In this document: piece after piece, positions 23,451 to 36,419 of the stretch
How the letters are laid out: every line of letters starts with the position of its first letter
How positions within the stretch are numbered: the first letter of the stretch is position 1
From: Blattamonas nauphoetae
Taxonomy: Eukaryota; Preaxostyla; Oxymonadida
Direction: 5' to 3'
Length of the DNA: 64,000 bases
Assembly (NCBI GenBank): GCA_033064195.1
Contig: JARBJD010000254.1
Coordinates: 46,660-110,659, forward strand
Program-made: the position numbers and the translations under genes
Notes under the pieces: model-generated
What the model saw: only the letters and a program-made list of their open reading frames with translations
Databases searched by the model: none
Told to the model about the DNA's origin: nothing

Positions 23451-26400
23451 TTCATCTTGATTCGACATTTGTCAACCATTTCACGTTACAGTCCGTTTCA
23501 GAAAGATTCTCCATCATTTTCGCAATCATCTGTCTCAACGAAGGGTACACTTTGAACACTGCAGTCACTTTCAGCAAGTCGAGGCCGAGCGGACAAGTCG
23601 GGAAACCTTCTGACTTGTTTTCCACTCACTATTGCACAACTCGCTCAGCCCTGTCCCAACCATTCATTCGTCAGGGTGGCATTTGGGGATTGGATGATGT
23701 GAATCATGAATACAAAATGAAATGTTCAAGAAAATCAATCCAACTCGAGACAGAATCAGAAGTTGGTCAAGAAATGATGAATCAAAATCAAAATCACAGT
23801 TCGGAGGACACTCTCCAAATCATTCAAGCAGAATGCCCTCCCCAAGGAACGCCAACTCAAGACACAGTTTCCGGAACTCGCGCATCCCCTTCATCGGCAT
23901 CTTGTTCTCCCCCACAATTCGACCAACTTCAGCAATCTTGTTTCGCATGTCTCCAAACTCTTTCAGTCGGATGTTCACGCCTCGTGCTGCGAGAAGTCAG
24001 GGGAATTGGAGAGAGGAGAGAACGGAGAGAAAGAGATGTTGACGAGGAAATGAAAAGATGGATGAAAGAAAGAAAGAGCACACTTCCAATTTCGAGAAGT
24101 CGTCGCTCGAAGAACGGTTCCGCCATCGTCCACACAATCTTCAGCATCTTCTGCAGCTGTTTGCTCTCCATCTCCGCACTCACAATCACACTCTCCATCG
24201 TCTCCAGCTTACCTGCCGCTGACCCAAACAACCCGAACGAACGACACGTCGACAGGAACGACGCTGGCGAAATCGACGACGACTTCGATGAGAGAAGGCC
24301 GTGCCGGAACATCCGCACAATCACTCGCTCCTCAATCTGCGGGTCGAAAAGCTGGCGAGGAAGGAGAGAGGGGAGGATGAGTTGAGAAGAGAAAAGATGA
24401 CAGGAATGAAGAAGCACACCTTCAGAAGCGACCGGAATTCGTCGAACGAGACAACAGCATCGGCCGACAGCGCACTCGACAGCCGCGCAATCTGCACAAA
24501 CTGCTCCTCCAGATGCATCGTCGTCCCCCAAATCCCCACGTTCACCGACACCCCCGACTCCTTCCCACTCCCACCTCCTCCCCAGCTCGACTCCAGCATG
24601 TCCAGATTGTGCGTCCGCAGAAACTGCCGCTCCTTGTCCAGCGCAATCGTCTGCTTCTTCTCTTTGAACGCCGTGAACGCCAGGATGTTGCTGAACTTCG
24701 ACGCGATCAAGTTGTAGCTCTGCATGTACTCCAACACCGACGCCTCCACAATCTCGTCCACATTCACAATCCTGCAAACATCAGCACATCAGACACACAC
24801 CCTTTGGCTCCGATCTTCTGCACAACACTCGTGATCCGCTCCAGCGACTGCGAAGGCATCCCTGCAAACCCAGACCGCACACACTCCAACGCTCTGCGAC
24901 TCGTCAAACAGAAGAAGTACACACCGCGTCGACGAGATCGACCACAGCTCGTCGGCTGTGCTCAGCGTGGGGAGCGACAGTGCTGAGCCCTTGTTCAGCA
25001 CAATGCTCAGAAAGTTCAGTGCAAAGTCGATCGCAGACTCGGGCCACTCTTCCGGGAAGGGGAACACCGACTCGTCTTCGAACGCGAGCATCGCTTTGAT
25101 CGCCTGTCTGCGGAGAGTCACGACGAAGAGAGACACACTCGTTCCGTGCTGGGTCGTCCTGATACTTCTTCAGATCCATCGCGTTGATCCCGCCCTTGTT
25201 CGTCTCCTCCATTTCCTGCAAAGATGACGAAAGAACTGCGGGCACACTTTGTATTGTTGGTAGAGGTCGAACTTCTTCTTCCGTCGCCCCTGCACCACTC
25301 GCCGTTCGTGCAGGTTCGCTGCATAGTCTTCGTCGCCACCCTTCTCCTCCTCGTTCAGCGTGCTCGAGTCCCCGTCAATCTGATCACGCAGCATCTCTGC
25401 AAACTGGTCCAGTTCATCATCTTGCTGTGTGGCTGGGCCTGAGTGGAGTGGATGAAATGGAAGGAGAGGATGGCGGAAAGAAGTGGCACACGATTCTGTT
25501 TGCTGAGGGCGAGAAGCTGCTCCATTTCGGGGTCCTCTTCGAGATGGAACGGCGTCAGCATTCCGCAGAAGCGCCCGAAAAGTCGGACCCGCGACGAGTA
25601 CCGCGCAAACTTGCGGACTGACCCGATCAGATCAATCACTCTGATAGAAGAGGAGAGAATGACACATGACAGAAAGGGAAGGAGAGGAGATTGAGAGAGA
25701 ACAGCAGCGGTGACGGATGAAGAGAGACCCAAACCGGATGTCAGCGAGGTTGCGGATGCCCTGGTTGAAGAGGTAGTAATCGTACACAGTCTCCACAAAC
25801 GACGTCCGCGTCCTGTTCGTCACGTTGTCCACTCTGTCTGCCTCCATCTTCTCGCTGTACAGTCGGAAGATCTCCATCCGAAGCTGTTGGAGGGTCATGA
25901 TCCGAGGGAAGAAGTCGGGCACGAGAGTGATGATGCTCAGGAAGCACGTGGGAAGGAAGCGGAGCGCAGCGGCAGACGGGCCAGACGTGATCTTGACGAG
26001 GACGGAGGGGTCGACCTTTTCGACGGGTGCCGCTTCCGCCAGCGGGTCCAGTTCCGTCTTCTTCTTCTTTCTCGACTTCAGCTTCTTCGCCAGCTGGTCT
26101 TCGGGTGCCTCGAGAGCAACTGGTGGAGCGGAGTCTGACGAGTCGCTGTCCGTTTTGTCCTTCTTCCGTTTCTTTTGAGGTGTTCCTCCGACCCTGCGAT
26201 TGACCGATGCTGTGAAGAGAAGAGAGCGATGACAGTGTGGAGAGAGAAGAACAGACTCGAGATCTTCTGCTCCAGCTCAGCAGTGAAGTCCACAAAATTC
26301 CCTTCTCCGATCGCTTGCACGACGTCGTTCAGTCCGCGCACGGACACCACAGGCGGGATGAGTGGCTGCGAGGAGTCCATGGCGATGCACACACAGCTGA

Positions 26401-29040
26401 CGAGCAGAGAGGGAAGGAAGTGAGAGAGAGGAGAGGCAGACCTTGTTGTGGAGGACGTTGATGTGAGCTGTGTTGTGACAGCGAGGAGCGACTTTACGAA
26501 CTCGGCCAGCACGGTGAGAATGGACAGCATTGTCCCCGAGCTGATTGGTGTCGCCTTCGGAGATGCCTCGGGATGTGCAATGCGGTTGAGGAGAGTGTGG
26601 ACGAGTGGAAGATAAACTGAAGGAAGACGATGGGGATGGAACAGGAGAGAAGCACACTCTCGTTTGGATCGCCTGTGCCTGACAGCATTCTCTGCTGGTG
26701 GTCTTTTGTGACAGCCAGCGCTGTGTCCAGATCCTTCGCCTCTGCTTGGAGAGCGGATTGGTTGTTGTTCGCATTGCGAGACAGCTGCATCGCGTTTCGG
26801 GCTGCTCGCTTCTCCGAATCCTGCTGCATTCGGAGCGATTCTGAGAGAGGAGAAAAGAGAAGAGGAGAGTGAGCAGAGACAAGATCACACCTGACTCGTC
26901 TGTGCCCTTTCCCAGCTGATCGAGAAGGTGACACTCCACTGAGATATCGCGCTGTTCAACGCTGATCTCGGGCACGGCAATGGGCAGCTCGGTCAGGTCG
27001 AGTGTGTTGAACGAGCCGTCATGTGTCGCCTGGTCCGAATGATAAAACGAGAAGCACACCTCAAACTGAGCCAGCTCGTCCAGATCCACAAACCGTCCGG
27101 GGAAATAGTGGATGTGGTTCTTCAGTTGCTCTCCGTCCCTCTCAAACTCCTCCACATGCACCTCGCAGTCGTCCTTGTTCACCGTCAGATGCGTCTGAGT
27201 CTCCAGGATCATCCCGCCCTGTCCCGAAGACGAGCCCGCCGCGTTGTTCCGCAGGTTGGATGAAGATGGGGCGTGGGGTGGACGGAAGACTCTTGTCTGT
27301 TGGCGCTTGATGCGCGGTTGTGTCGGCTGGGGTTCGTCGATTTCTTCTCCGAGATCGTCGAGCGATGAAAGGGACTCGAGTGTGGTGTTTTGGTTGATGG
27401 TCTGTGCGGTTGAGAGGGAGATGAAGCAAATGATAGAGAGAAAATCGAGGAAAAGCTCTGAAAAAGTGCTCGGCATACGTTGTAGCGAGATTGAACAGTT
27501 GAGAGTGGCCTTCCGGTTACGTTGTCGAGTGAGTGAAGTCTGCTGAGTGATCCTGTCTGAGGAGTGTTTGGGAAGGAAGGTTTTCCGCTTGTATCCATCC
27601 GTTCAATGGCTTTTAATGAATTGGCCAAGACGTTTTGCAGCTTGATGACATCCTGTTCGAGATGCTTCGTCTTCGACCGTTCATCAAACAGTTCGTGTTC
27701 CCTCTGAGAGAGAAGCTGTTGTACTTCATGAATTTTGTCTAAAAGTGCTCTATTTTGGTCTCGAAGTGTCATTAACTGCTCGTGGTGGCTTAGATGCATG
27801 GAGAGATTGTGTGAATTGTTTTTCTCGGTCAGTTCTTTTATTTTAGTGTCACTTTCCTGTTGGATGCGTTTGGTTGTATCATTTCTATTGTTCACAATAT
27901 CAGTAACCATATCTTCAAAGCACATCAAGTAACACATCCAGACATGCGTGAGGAGTTTTCCGTGTTCATTGCTCATGACCGAGATTTGCCGGACAAGTTC
28001 ATTCATGCTTCGACCAAGAATTTGCTGAAGAGATCCATAGTACTCTCTTTTGGTGTTTTGAGTCTTTTTTATCTGCATAATCTGATAGTCGAGCCATTTG
28101 GAGAGAAGTGCAGTATCCTCTCGTGATGAACCCTGTTTCTTTGAGACATCAGACAGAATCGATCTCCACAATTTGTCTGACGCCATATGGAGTCCATTAT
28201 CCTCAGAATTGGTCGGTGAATCCGATTTGATTCCGAGAGCTTCAAAAATTGGAGAAACTGTTGTTTGATCGATTACGTTTTGGATAGAATCAACACCAAG
28301 CCACGTTGGAATATCATTGGTGTAGCCTTCCTCCCGAAGAGGCTCTGGAGGGAGAAGATCGGACAAGGTTGAACGTTCTGGCGACAAATGCTCGCCGAAT
28401 GACATATCTCGCGTTGTAGGTCGTGTTTTCGAGGAAATAGTGTGATTTGCAGTTCCAGAACGAGTTCGTGGTTGAGATTTCACAGCAAACGGAGGATGAG
28501 GGAGGTCGGAGATTGTTCTTGTCTGAGCAATCGATGTAACCGGACGAGAAACAGACGATCTGACAGGTAAAGTTTCCAGTTTGCGATAAACAACACTAAT
28601 TGGGACATTGGGCTGATTCTTCTGTGCAGATTCCGGTCGAGAAGCTGTCTTTTGTCTCAGCTTCGGTTTTGATGGGATTGATGTTCCTGGACGAGACCGA
28701 TTCGTGAAATGTGGATCCTGGTGAAATGTGACTTCATGCATGCGAACTTTTCCTAATAGGGAATCCTTATCTGAAGTTGATGGTCTGAACTCGTTCAGAG
28801 GGCGGCTTGGGACGTTCACAAATTGTCGTGTAGAACCAACAGTCGTTTGCGGACGAGGAACTAGCGACGGAAGAGTTGCAGAGAAGTGCTATGAAAAGAC
28901 ATTCAGATGAAGAGAAAAAAGAGGATTTGGAGAGAACTTGTCAGGGATACTGAATGTATGAGAAAATTGAAGATAATACCCTCTGGGGACACAGTAACAA
29001 ACGAATGTTGTTGAGTGGGGTTGTCAGAATGTTGTGACAT
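23451..29040 (-). CDS. Large multi-exon protein of unknown function, coiled-coil N-terminus
   Basis: The likely start is ATG at 29040 (MSQHSDNPTQQHSFVTVSPE), followed by a short intron and a long exon of about 1.4 kb (to 27479). The first 250 residues are Pro/Ser/Arg-rich and disordered. A helical region (LSKWLDYQIMQIKKTQ) and a coiled coil (residues about 300-400) follow. A 77-nt intron (27402-27478) joins in frame to the next exon. Further exons separated by pyrimidine-rich introns can be followed to 23451, ending VKWLTNVESR. Conserved-looking blocks include RFVDLDELAQFEVCFSFYH, VYDYYLFNQGIRNLADIR, IGSVRKFARYSSRVRLFGR and an EF-hand-like SADAVVSFDEFRSLL. I do not recognise the family. A helical cytoskeletal or flagellar protein is a guess. 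Exact exon limits between 27.4 and 23.4 kb are approximate. Confidence 0.6.
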
Positions 29041-29449
29041 GCAGAAATCAGCTTGGATAATCGCTCCTGAAGGTTGAATGGGCTGACACCGATTGAATTC
29101 TAGATATAGGAATTAATTATGACCAATCGTTTCGCGTCTTTCCCACTGTCGGACAAATATTCCCGTACACGCTTCTTTCTGAGAACCAAACCCAACCCCA
29201 TCAAAACCAGAGAACAACAACTGTGCGAATCCACGATGACTTCGCACTATCCTCAAAAACGCACCAGATTGAGTTGTGACCACTATAAGGAAGAGGAGAT
29301 CACTTCTCATCCCTTTCTTTTGCCATTTCATTCCTTGATCCTGACATTTCGCTCGCCCATTTCAAAATATTCGAATCGACGGCGTCAACTTTTGAGACCT
29401 TGTCCATCGCAGAAAGACCGAATTCCACTTTTAAATATCCGAGTATGTG
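29041..29449. other. No gene recognised
   Basis: 5' flank of the minus-strand gene that starts at 29040, up to the target duplication of the next element. Only short uninformative frames. Confidence 0.45.
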
Positions 29450-29459
29450 ACCTCTTCAT

Positions 29460-32361
29460 AGGCATGGCTGACCGGCCAAAAGTGCCGGTCAGTGTCACCC
29501 TGGAATAATTAAAAGGGTCAGATCTCAGCTCTTCTATAAATCACTTTCTATAATCCAGAAATCGGCGAGCAAGCGGATATACATATCAAGATTTGCTTGC
29601 AGAAGCCGATCGGAAGCCTCCTTTTCCGTATCATGGAGATATCCTACAACAATGGGATTGTTGATCTCACACATCACATTCACCAACATACCACGAATCG
29701 ATCAGCAAACACAGCCCAAAAGATCTCCACGATGTTGACGGAGCGAGTGCTTTTGCAATCGTGAAACTTTATGCTCTCGACCAGGTTTCACGTCGTGACT
29801 CGTAGTCAAGCACAAGCCAAGACTCCGACACAATCTGGCTCTTCGAAAGCTCACCGCACTTACCATCTCTGTCAATATGTCTTGATTTGTACGCACTTTC
29901 CTTTCACTTTTCATCATTTTACCTCATTTTCCTTGATCGCCTCTGTGCTTTCAGACTGATGTTGAGAATGAACTGTTCTCCTTTCTGCTTCGTGATCGCT
30001 CTTTTGTACATCGAGTGTCTCCGGACAGACTGTGGCGTGCGCTTCACCTCTCACAACGCCCACACCCTCTTCCTCACAGCGTTTCATCTCCTCTCCTTTT
30101 CATCTTCCCTTCAGCACCGTTGTCTCCACAAAGTATCTCGACGACCAATTTTTCTTCAACAAGCACTACGCCCACCTCGGAGGCATCGCTCCGACTATCT
30201 TCAACGACATGGAGCGTACCCTCCTGTCGCTCCTTGTGTACTCGCTCCCCTTTGACGTCTGTCACTTCGAGCAGTTTTTCCACAGGATCCGCGACACTGT
30301 ATATCCACCGCTGGCAGGCTCGCAGCTTTCTGCCAAAACGGAGTCATCAGACTTGTCGATCGACACGAAACAACCTTCCAATCTGGAAAGTGTGTTCATC
30401 ATTGTTCTATGAAGTCTCTCTGCTTCTCATCATGTTTCCCAACCTCTCCTTTCAGTCTCCACTCCGTTTTCTTCCATATCGACGCTGTCTTCGCTGACCG
30501 TGCACTCCAAAGTGTTTATTCCAGCCAGTCGGCGTCTCAGCGAAGACCGCGAACGCCACAAACTCGAAGCGCAGCGGGAAAGCTTCTTGATGGCCCAGGA
30601 AGACTTCAGTGCCATCCCGCCGACGCCCCCTCACATCACCGCCGAGTCTGGCTCTTTCCCGCCCGTTCCACAGACTAAATCGCTTGATGTTGCACACTAT
30701 TTCTATCCTCTGCCCCAAACCCTATCATATTCACTATTTCGGTACCGATCGTATGGATCTGTCCAACAGACACTGTCGTGAGGAAATAACGGTTCACCCC
30801 CACCTGCGTCGTCGCCCAATGATCCCGAGGGACTAACAGGCAGCTTCTTCTTCACTGACAAACAGTCATCCCTGCCGCCCGTGACGCACCCCACAACAAC
30901 TTCCTTCGCCTTCCCGCTCGCCCATCTTCTGCAGATGAAAGGCATCCAGCCGTCCTCTTATTTGTTTCCGACCCTTCCACCGTCGCTTGCTGTCACTCCT
31001 CCTGTCGGCACCAGCGTTTCGCCCGTGTTCTTCTCCCCGACACAACCAGCGCCATCGCCAGCCACGCTTGCCAACCCGACTGCCCCCCGCACCCCCAACA
31101 CAGCTGATCCTGCCGTACTCTCCGCTTCCAAAGCTCGTGCTCAATTGTCTCTCGCCTAATTGATCAGATGCGGTGCTGGAGAAGACACCGGCCCAGCCTG
31201 CTCAGCACACCTTGGGACTGCAGCGATTGAACCTCAACAGCCACGCGCTGCTCCCCCTCTCTCTCCTGAAGAGCACAGGCGAGTCTGTCAGCACTCCCAA
31301 CCTCACTGATCGCCACCCCCAGCTGGACAGGACAGACGCAGCTGACGTGCTTCGGAGCTCGTCGGCTGCTCCCCTCCTTACGCACTGCACGGACGGGGCG
31401 AGTTCTCAGCCAGCCGAGCAGAAGCTTCCCACTACGATCACCGTTCTTGGAACACAGCCAGCCTCCAAACCCCGCTTGTCTCTTCTGATCCGTCAATCTC
31501 CTCCAGCACGGTCGCCTGGACGGACACAGCCCTCCCCAACATAACTCCTCACCCTCCCGCACTTCACAAAACTCGCTGTCGATCCCAATCCATCAGCGGA
31601 CTCGCAGCACGTGCTGGATCGACCACTCTCGGTGGTCCTCCCGCAGGCCGAGCGCACCCCACCCACAAAGCAGATCACTCCCAATTCACCGTTCGTTCTC
31701 CCCCTTCCTCCCCTCGCTGCCGCAGAAGCACCCGACGTCCTGAAGGCACCACCCCTCCTGACCACGCCGTCCCCAACACCCTTCACACCACTCGCCCCTC
31801 GCCCTGTCCTACACCCCTTTCGTCCATCCATCGCCCACCAAACAAGAGTCGAATGCTCTCCCTCCCCCGTCAGAGTACTCCTCATTCGTGTGCTCCTCCA
31901 CTAAAGTCTGCCATCGATTTGGTGGGCACGAAGTGGGGAGGAAAGAAGTGATGACAGCAATGAGTAGTGGCGTCGTTCCCACTTCATTCATAAAGTGTTT
32001 CAATCCTCTTCAAAACTCTGTGATTCAAAAAAAGCCGAAGTGAGAAAACAAGAGTGTTAACTTAACTTGGAGAATACGAAAAAATGTCAAAGAGCAACCC
32101 ATAATTGCCTTTTGTACTTATAACTGGTAAAAATGTCCAAGAATAAGTTAGCAAGAGATGAATAGAAGTGAAAATTATACATTTGTTGTATATCCGAAGA
32201 CAGATCACGAATACTCACGGTATCGATGCGAAATGCAGTTTTCGATGAATCCACTTCGGAGAAATGGTAACTCTGGATTATGGGTTCCCTCATTTCTCCG
32301 GTCAGTGACCGTCAGTACTTTTCGATGAAAACTGACCGGTCAGTGCCGGTCAGCCATGCCT
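29460..32361. mobile_element. Inverted-repeat transposon carrying a cyclin gene
   Basis: The left end (29460) reads AGGCATGGCTGACCGGC and the right end is its exact reverse complement (32345-32361). The element is bounded by a perfect 10-bp direct repeat, ACCTCTTCAT, at 29450-29459 and 32362-32371. Immediately inside, the left end forms a perfect hairpin (CTGACCGGC with GCCGGTCAG) and the right end has more CCGGTCAG motifs. A 9-11 bp duplication suggests a Mutator-like superfamily, but the TIRs differ from those of the element at 14.7 kb. No transposase is present; the cargo is a cyclin gene. A related end occurs at 4846-4923. Confidence 0.78.
29633..31951 (+). CDS. PHO80-type cyclin with long Pro-rich tail (inside the transposon)
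   Basis: The cyclin fold is recognised from CSPFCFVIALLYIECLR, then, across a 34-nt intron (30081-30114), VVSTKYLDDQFFFNKHYAHL, GGIAPTIFNDMERTLLSLL and VYSLPFDVCHFEQFF. This pattern (DD...N..YA..GG......E...L) is the PHO80/cyclin-P/U box. Such cyclins activate CDKs such as Pho85/CDK5-like kinases. Upstream exons probably start at 29633 (MEISYNNG) and include a tiny intron (29761-29784). The junction near 29.9 kb could not be placed in frame. A 66-nt intron (30390-30455) joins in frame to a charged linker. The tail to 31951 (ending GTKWGGKK) is Pro/Ser/Thr-rich and probably crosses one or two more introns. Whether this copy is expressed or is a captured duplicate is unknown. Confidence 0.7.
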
Positions 32362-32371
32362 ACCTCTTCAT

Positions 32372-33211
32372 CATGATATCTCACAAATTCAGCTCTCTCG
32401 TGGTATTTTCGTTCAGAAGAAAATGAAGTCCATTGTTTTTCCTGATCTCCAACAATTGAAAGGATGATTAGATCAAACACCACATTCTTAGTGTTGGCAG
32501 CTCATTTCAAACATTTTCCCGAACAATATTCTCCTCAGACGAATACAATCAAAATCTGGCAATTTGTTTGTTCAAGCTCAATCAAAGAACATGGTCAATC
32601 AAAAATCACACAAAACTTTGCTGTTTTCAGGAATCATCTCCCAACAGATGCTCTTCTGGGTCAATCACAAGAGAAACAGACTCCAATAGACACTTCACGG
32701 CTATTCGTAATTAGACGACACCAGACATAATAATCCAACTTCATCGTGTTTGATCCCTTTTTATCACCATTTTCAGACTTGATACTAGTCAGTCACCATT
32801 CAGTTCCCGTGTTTGCTTCGAACCGACTTCTGAAGTCGAACTTATCCTTTGCGAGAATAAACTCAGGATGTTCTATCACTAAAAACAAGAACAAAGTCGA
32901 ATAAGATTATTTTGAATGACACACGAGACATTGGGAAGTCAATTTCAGCAATCTGATCAAATTGTCGGATATCACCGTGTTTTGGTGGTTTGTCCTTCTA
33001 GCTCCAGTTTCAGCGTCAAAACATTCACTGTCTGTTATTTTCCAGTTCAACCAAACCGAAACCTCACATGTTCGAAGATAATGATGACAGAAGAAAGTTT
33101 CGACCGTTCATCACTATAGAGCTCGTTAGAAGAGAAATTAAGATGCGTCGTGGAATCTCACTTCTGATTCGGTTTTATTCTCTGATTTGATTCAAAAAAT
33201 TCGAAAGTGTG
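32372..33211. other. No gene recognised
   Basis: AT-rich spacer right of the cyclin element. Short frames only. An upstream exon of the next gene could lie near its right end. Confidence 0.4.
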
Positions 33212-34243
33212 TAGTCAACGTGGATCCGCACAACTCGATCCTTTCTGTCACTTGTTGCATTTGTGAAGGAAGGAAACGATCTCAATGACGAAGCCACCAG
33301 ACAAGCATACACTCTCTTGCGCATGATCCTGCCCGTGCGCAATTGTCTATTCTCTCCTTTCAAGATTGTCTTTGAACTTGTTCCCAAACCAGATGGATCT
33401 TGTTCTGGTTTCACCGAGTCAATGATACCACTCCTCACATTATCCAACGAGAAGCTTCTCAAGTCAATATTGTGGCATCTGAGCCGAGTTATGTCCTTTG
33501 CCTCACTGTCCGACCGCCTCGTCTTTCTCGAGTCAGGATTCTTTGCTTTCCTCCCGCAAGCATTCTATCTCCAGGAAATGCATCTATTCGCGCAACCGAA
33601 ATTGTGTCTTATGAAGATTGTCGCGAACTTCATTCCTTCTCCAGGTTTGTTTGCGGTCCAAGACATCTCCGAAACAATAAAACTTTCGATGAACTCCTTC
33701 AACAAAACCTTCAGTGACAAGTTTTTCCATCCTATCGAACCATTTCGGAAATTCGTATGCGTCAATAGACGCCGAATCAGAGATTCCATGCTTGATTGGG
33801 ATTTCCCGCGCCTCCTCAGGACGATTGTTTGCAGTCCGCCCTTCGTGGAAGAGATGACACAGTTCGTGTTGTCTTCTCCATTTGCCGTCACATACACCGA
33901 TTGCCATCAATTCTTCGAAAATGATTCCTCGCTCAGCCTTCTTCTTGGAGGTGTGGTGAGAGACGACCATGTGTGGCAGAAGGAGCATCCAGCTGTTCTG
34001 AAGCGAGCCCAACAGATTCTGAACAAGCTGGACGAGGAGGGCCTTTCAGACGCAATCGGGCTCCACTCCCGATGTACAGACAACGGCGACACGGACTACC
34101 GAGCCGAGTTGGTGGGAGTCAAGCAGTTTGATCAGTTCGGTGGGAATGCTCCGTTCAAGCTGGAAAGATGGAACTGGAACGACCACAACGCATTTCCCCT
34201 TCCGAATCTGGCGGGCGTTGGAAGAGTAGCTTTCCTGGTGTGA
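33212..34243 (+). CDS. Helical-repeat hypothetical protein (oxymonad-type family), C-terminal exon
   Basis: The frame is open from an acceptor-like TGTGTAG at about 33212 and runs to TGA at 34243. Coding sequence begins SFLSLVAFVKEGNDLNDEATRQ. It is alpha-helical with an ARM/HEAT-like pattern, e.g. LLTLSNEKLLKSILWHLSRV, FLPQAFYLQEMHLFAQP and FFHPIEPFRKFVCVNRRR. The last third includes VVRDDHVWQKEHPAVLKRAQ and ends with a predicted globular stop. I recall a large family of such proteins in Blattamonas-type oxymonads, with no known function; this is memory, not a search. Upstream exons are likely but were not identified. No frameshift is seen within this exon. Confidence 0.6.
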
Positions 34244-34655
34244 ACACTCTGTCGTACAAGTTGAACGATTTTTGAAGGAGTATTGGAGAGACTCAGAGCA
34301 GTCAAACACAAACGGGAAGGAGCGAGTGCGACGGATCCTGCTGTTGGCAGGATGAGAGAGCGGAGTTCAAAACAGGTAGCGGAATGTCCAAGCAGAGGTA
34401 CTTTGTTGATCCGCTGGTGGGTCGACATGCTTTCCGTTTCGACATCGGAAACAGTAATGAATGAACATTAACAGACAAAAGAAGCGTTGAATGGAGAAGT
34501 ACTTTCAAGAATCGAGATACGAGGATGTGAAAGCAACGAGATGATGATGGCATTTTGATGAACGAAATGAGAGAAAGCTAGAGTGGGATGAGAGACCATT
34601 TCGTTTGACATTGAAGACTTTGTGTCTTTTTTCAAAAAAAAAGTCATCGGAACAA

Positions 34656-35054
34656 CAGTCATTCCGGCTTCCGGTATTTGGTTCTCATTTTTTTCAAAGA
34701 AAGGGTTGATCTCAATTTGTCCGCGAATTTTAGAAAAATAAACAATTAGAGCAGTGAGTGACATTGATATGATCACACGAGATGGTTGTTTGTTCCTCAA
34801 TTTCAATTTCTTCCTGCTGAAGACGGTGTGGAGACTGGTCAACCGGACTCAAGTTGAAATTATGGATTGAACTCAATCTGAACTCATTAACGATTGCTTT
34901 ATTTTCATTTTAGCATCACTTGTTCAATAATTACTGGCCTTTCCTGCTGTTTGATTGAAGAATGATAAATAGAAATGGAATTGAAAGCTCGTTCTCATTG
35001 ATCACCCCTTTCTTGTTTTTTTTAAGAACCAAATACCGGAAGCCGGAATGACTG
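34656..35054. repeat. Perfect 30-bp inverted repeat with 339-bp loop
   Basis: 34656-34685 is the exact reverse complement of 35025-35054 (core TTCCGGCTTCCGG). Similarity continues inward for about 20 imperfect bases on each side. The loop contains no ORF of note. It could be a MITE-like element or the remains of a foldback transposon. No target duplication was clear at the outer edges. Confidence 0.85.
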
Positions 35055-35447
35055 AAGTTTTGTTGTGGGATCGAGCACATGTCCACATCTTATTATTCTG
35101 TTTACAACTACAGTTATTAGTTTTTCTGTCTTTTTTAATTGATTTAAACAATCCGAAATGAATTTGGCGACTTGAGGTGCAGCCATACAGTCTGGTTCTA
35201 ACCCGCTCATGCGCCATCAGGAACACTGAACCACAAGGCATTTTCACTTTTTTCCTTTTCTTCCACCTTTTACATATTATATTGAATCTCACAATTTTCG
35301 AAACTGATAAACAAGAAATGCTGTTTCATATTGACGAATTCATCGGCATACTTCAAAATCGTCGTTGATCAACCTCACAGTTTTCATGAAATCAGATTCT
35401 GACCGAACGGCACTCCATCGAGAACTGGGGAAGGAGGAATGGCATGG

Positions 35448-35592
35448 GTTTAGTATAGCTGGCGAAGTTTAGTATAGCTGGTGGTGGTTCAATATAGCTG
35501 GTGGTGGTTTAGTATAGCAGGTTGGGCATTTGATATAGCTGGTGGCAACCGGTTAAAAATAGCTGGCGATATTTAGAACAGCTGGTGGTGGT
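35448..35592 (+). repeat. Degenerate short tandem repeat (TTTAGTATAGCTGGTGG)
   Basis: About seven imperfect units of about 18-25 bp share TATAGCTGGTGG-type cores. The units become more diverged to the right. Non-coding. Confidence 0.8.
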
Positions 35593-36419
35593 GTACTTCA
35601 GATGGTGGCTTTTTTACTGATTCGAAAAACGATAGTAGATGAGTGAGAATAGTTGTCAATTGTTGATGAAACATTTTGAAATGAGAATGATTGTTCAGAA
35701 ATGAAAGCAAGTCATACTTGTTGACATCGTCAAAAAAGTTCGAGGACCCAAATCAAAAAAATCGTGATTCACAACTCGAATTTGTATTGGGCCCAATGAG
35801 GTGACACTATAGTTGAAGTACAGCTGGAACTAATCAGAGAGGGTATTCAATTCAAATCTTTTTCATGAGAAAAGGTAATATTTCAGGATAGGTAGTCGAA
35901 CTTTTCTCTGATGTCAAAGCTTTTCACCCACGTATTCACACTCTTTCACCATTTCAACATCAACTCATAAATGAATTTAATTACCTCAAACATCTTCAAT
36001 GAGAAAGAGAATGAGATAAAAAAGGGAGACAACTCTTTATCAATTTCATCCTGACGTCTTGCGAATCAATTGTGAAAAAAGATGCGCATTTGTGAATGTA
36101 CACAAAAATATGATCTATCAAAAAACACTTCAGAAAACACATTTTTTTCTCAATGTGTCTTTTCTTGATATCCTGACACAAACAAGCCTGTTGGATTTGA
36201 GTTTTATTTCTTCTTCATTCTTGACCAAGTATGCCTGTGTCAAAATTGTGAAGACCGATATTCAAAACCACTATCCTTTCCTGGTTGAGAAATGAATCGA
36301 CATTTCTCTAGAATTGGAACATGACATGGTTGAACGGTATTGTCGGCTCATGACACCGAACCCAGAATAGACAAGTAAATCACGTTTGTGAATGTGGGTC
36401 CTCGCATTTTATTGGTCTT
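35593..36419. other. No gene recognised
   Basis: AT-rich spacer. Only short frames with no family resemblance. Confidence 0.45.

Noticed and set aside
23929..26461. Many plus- and minus-strand open frames of 80-280 codons in this interval
   Set aside because: Most are antisense or out-of-frame shadows of the multi-exon minus-strand gene; the in-frame exon path explains the coding signal.
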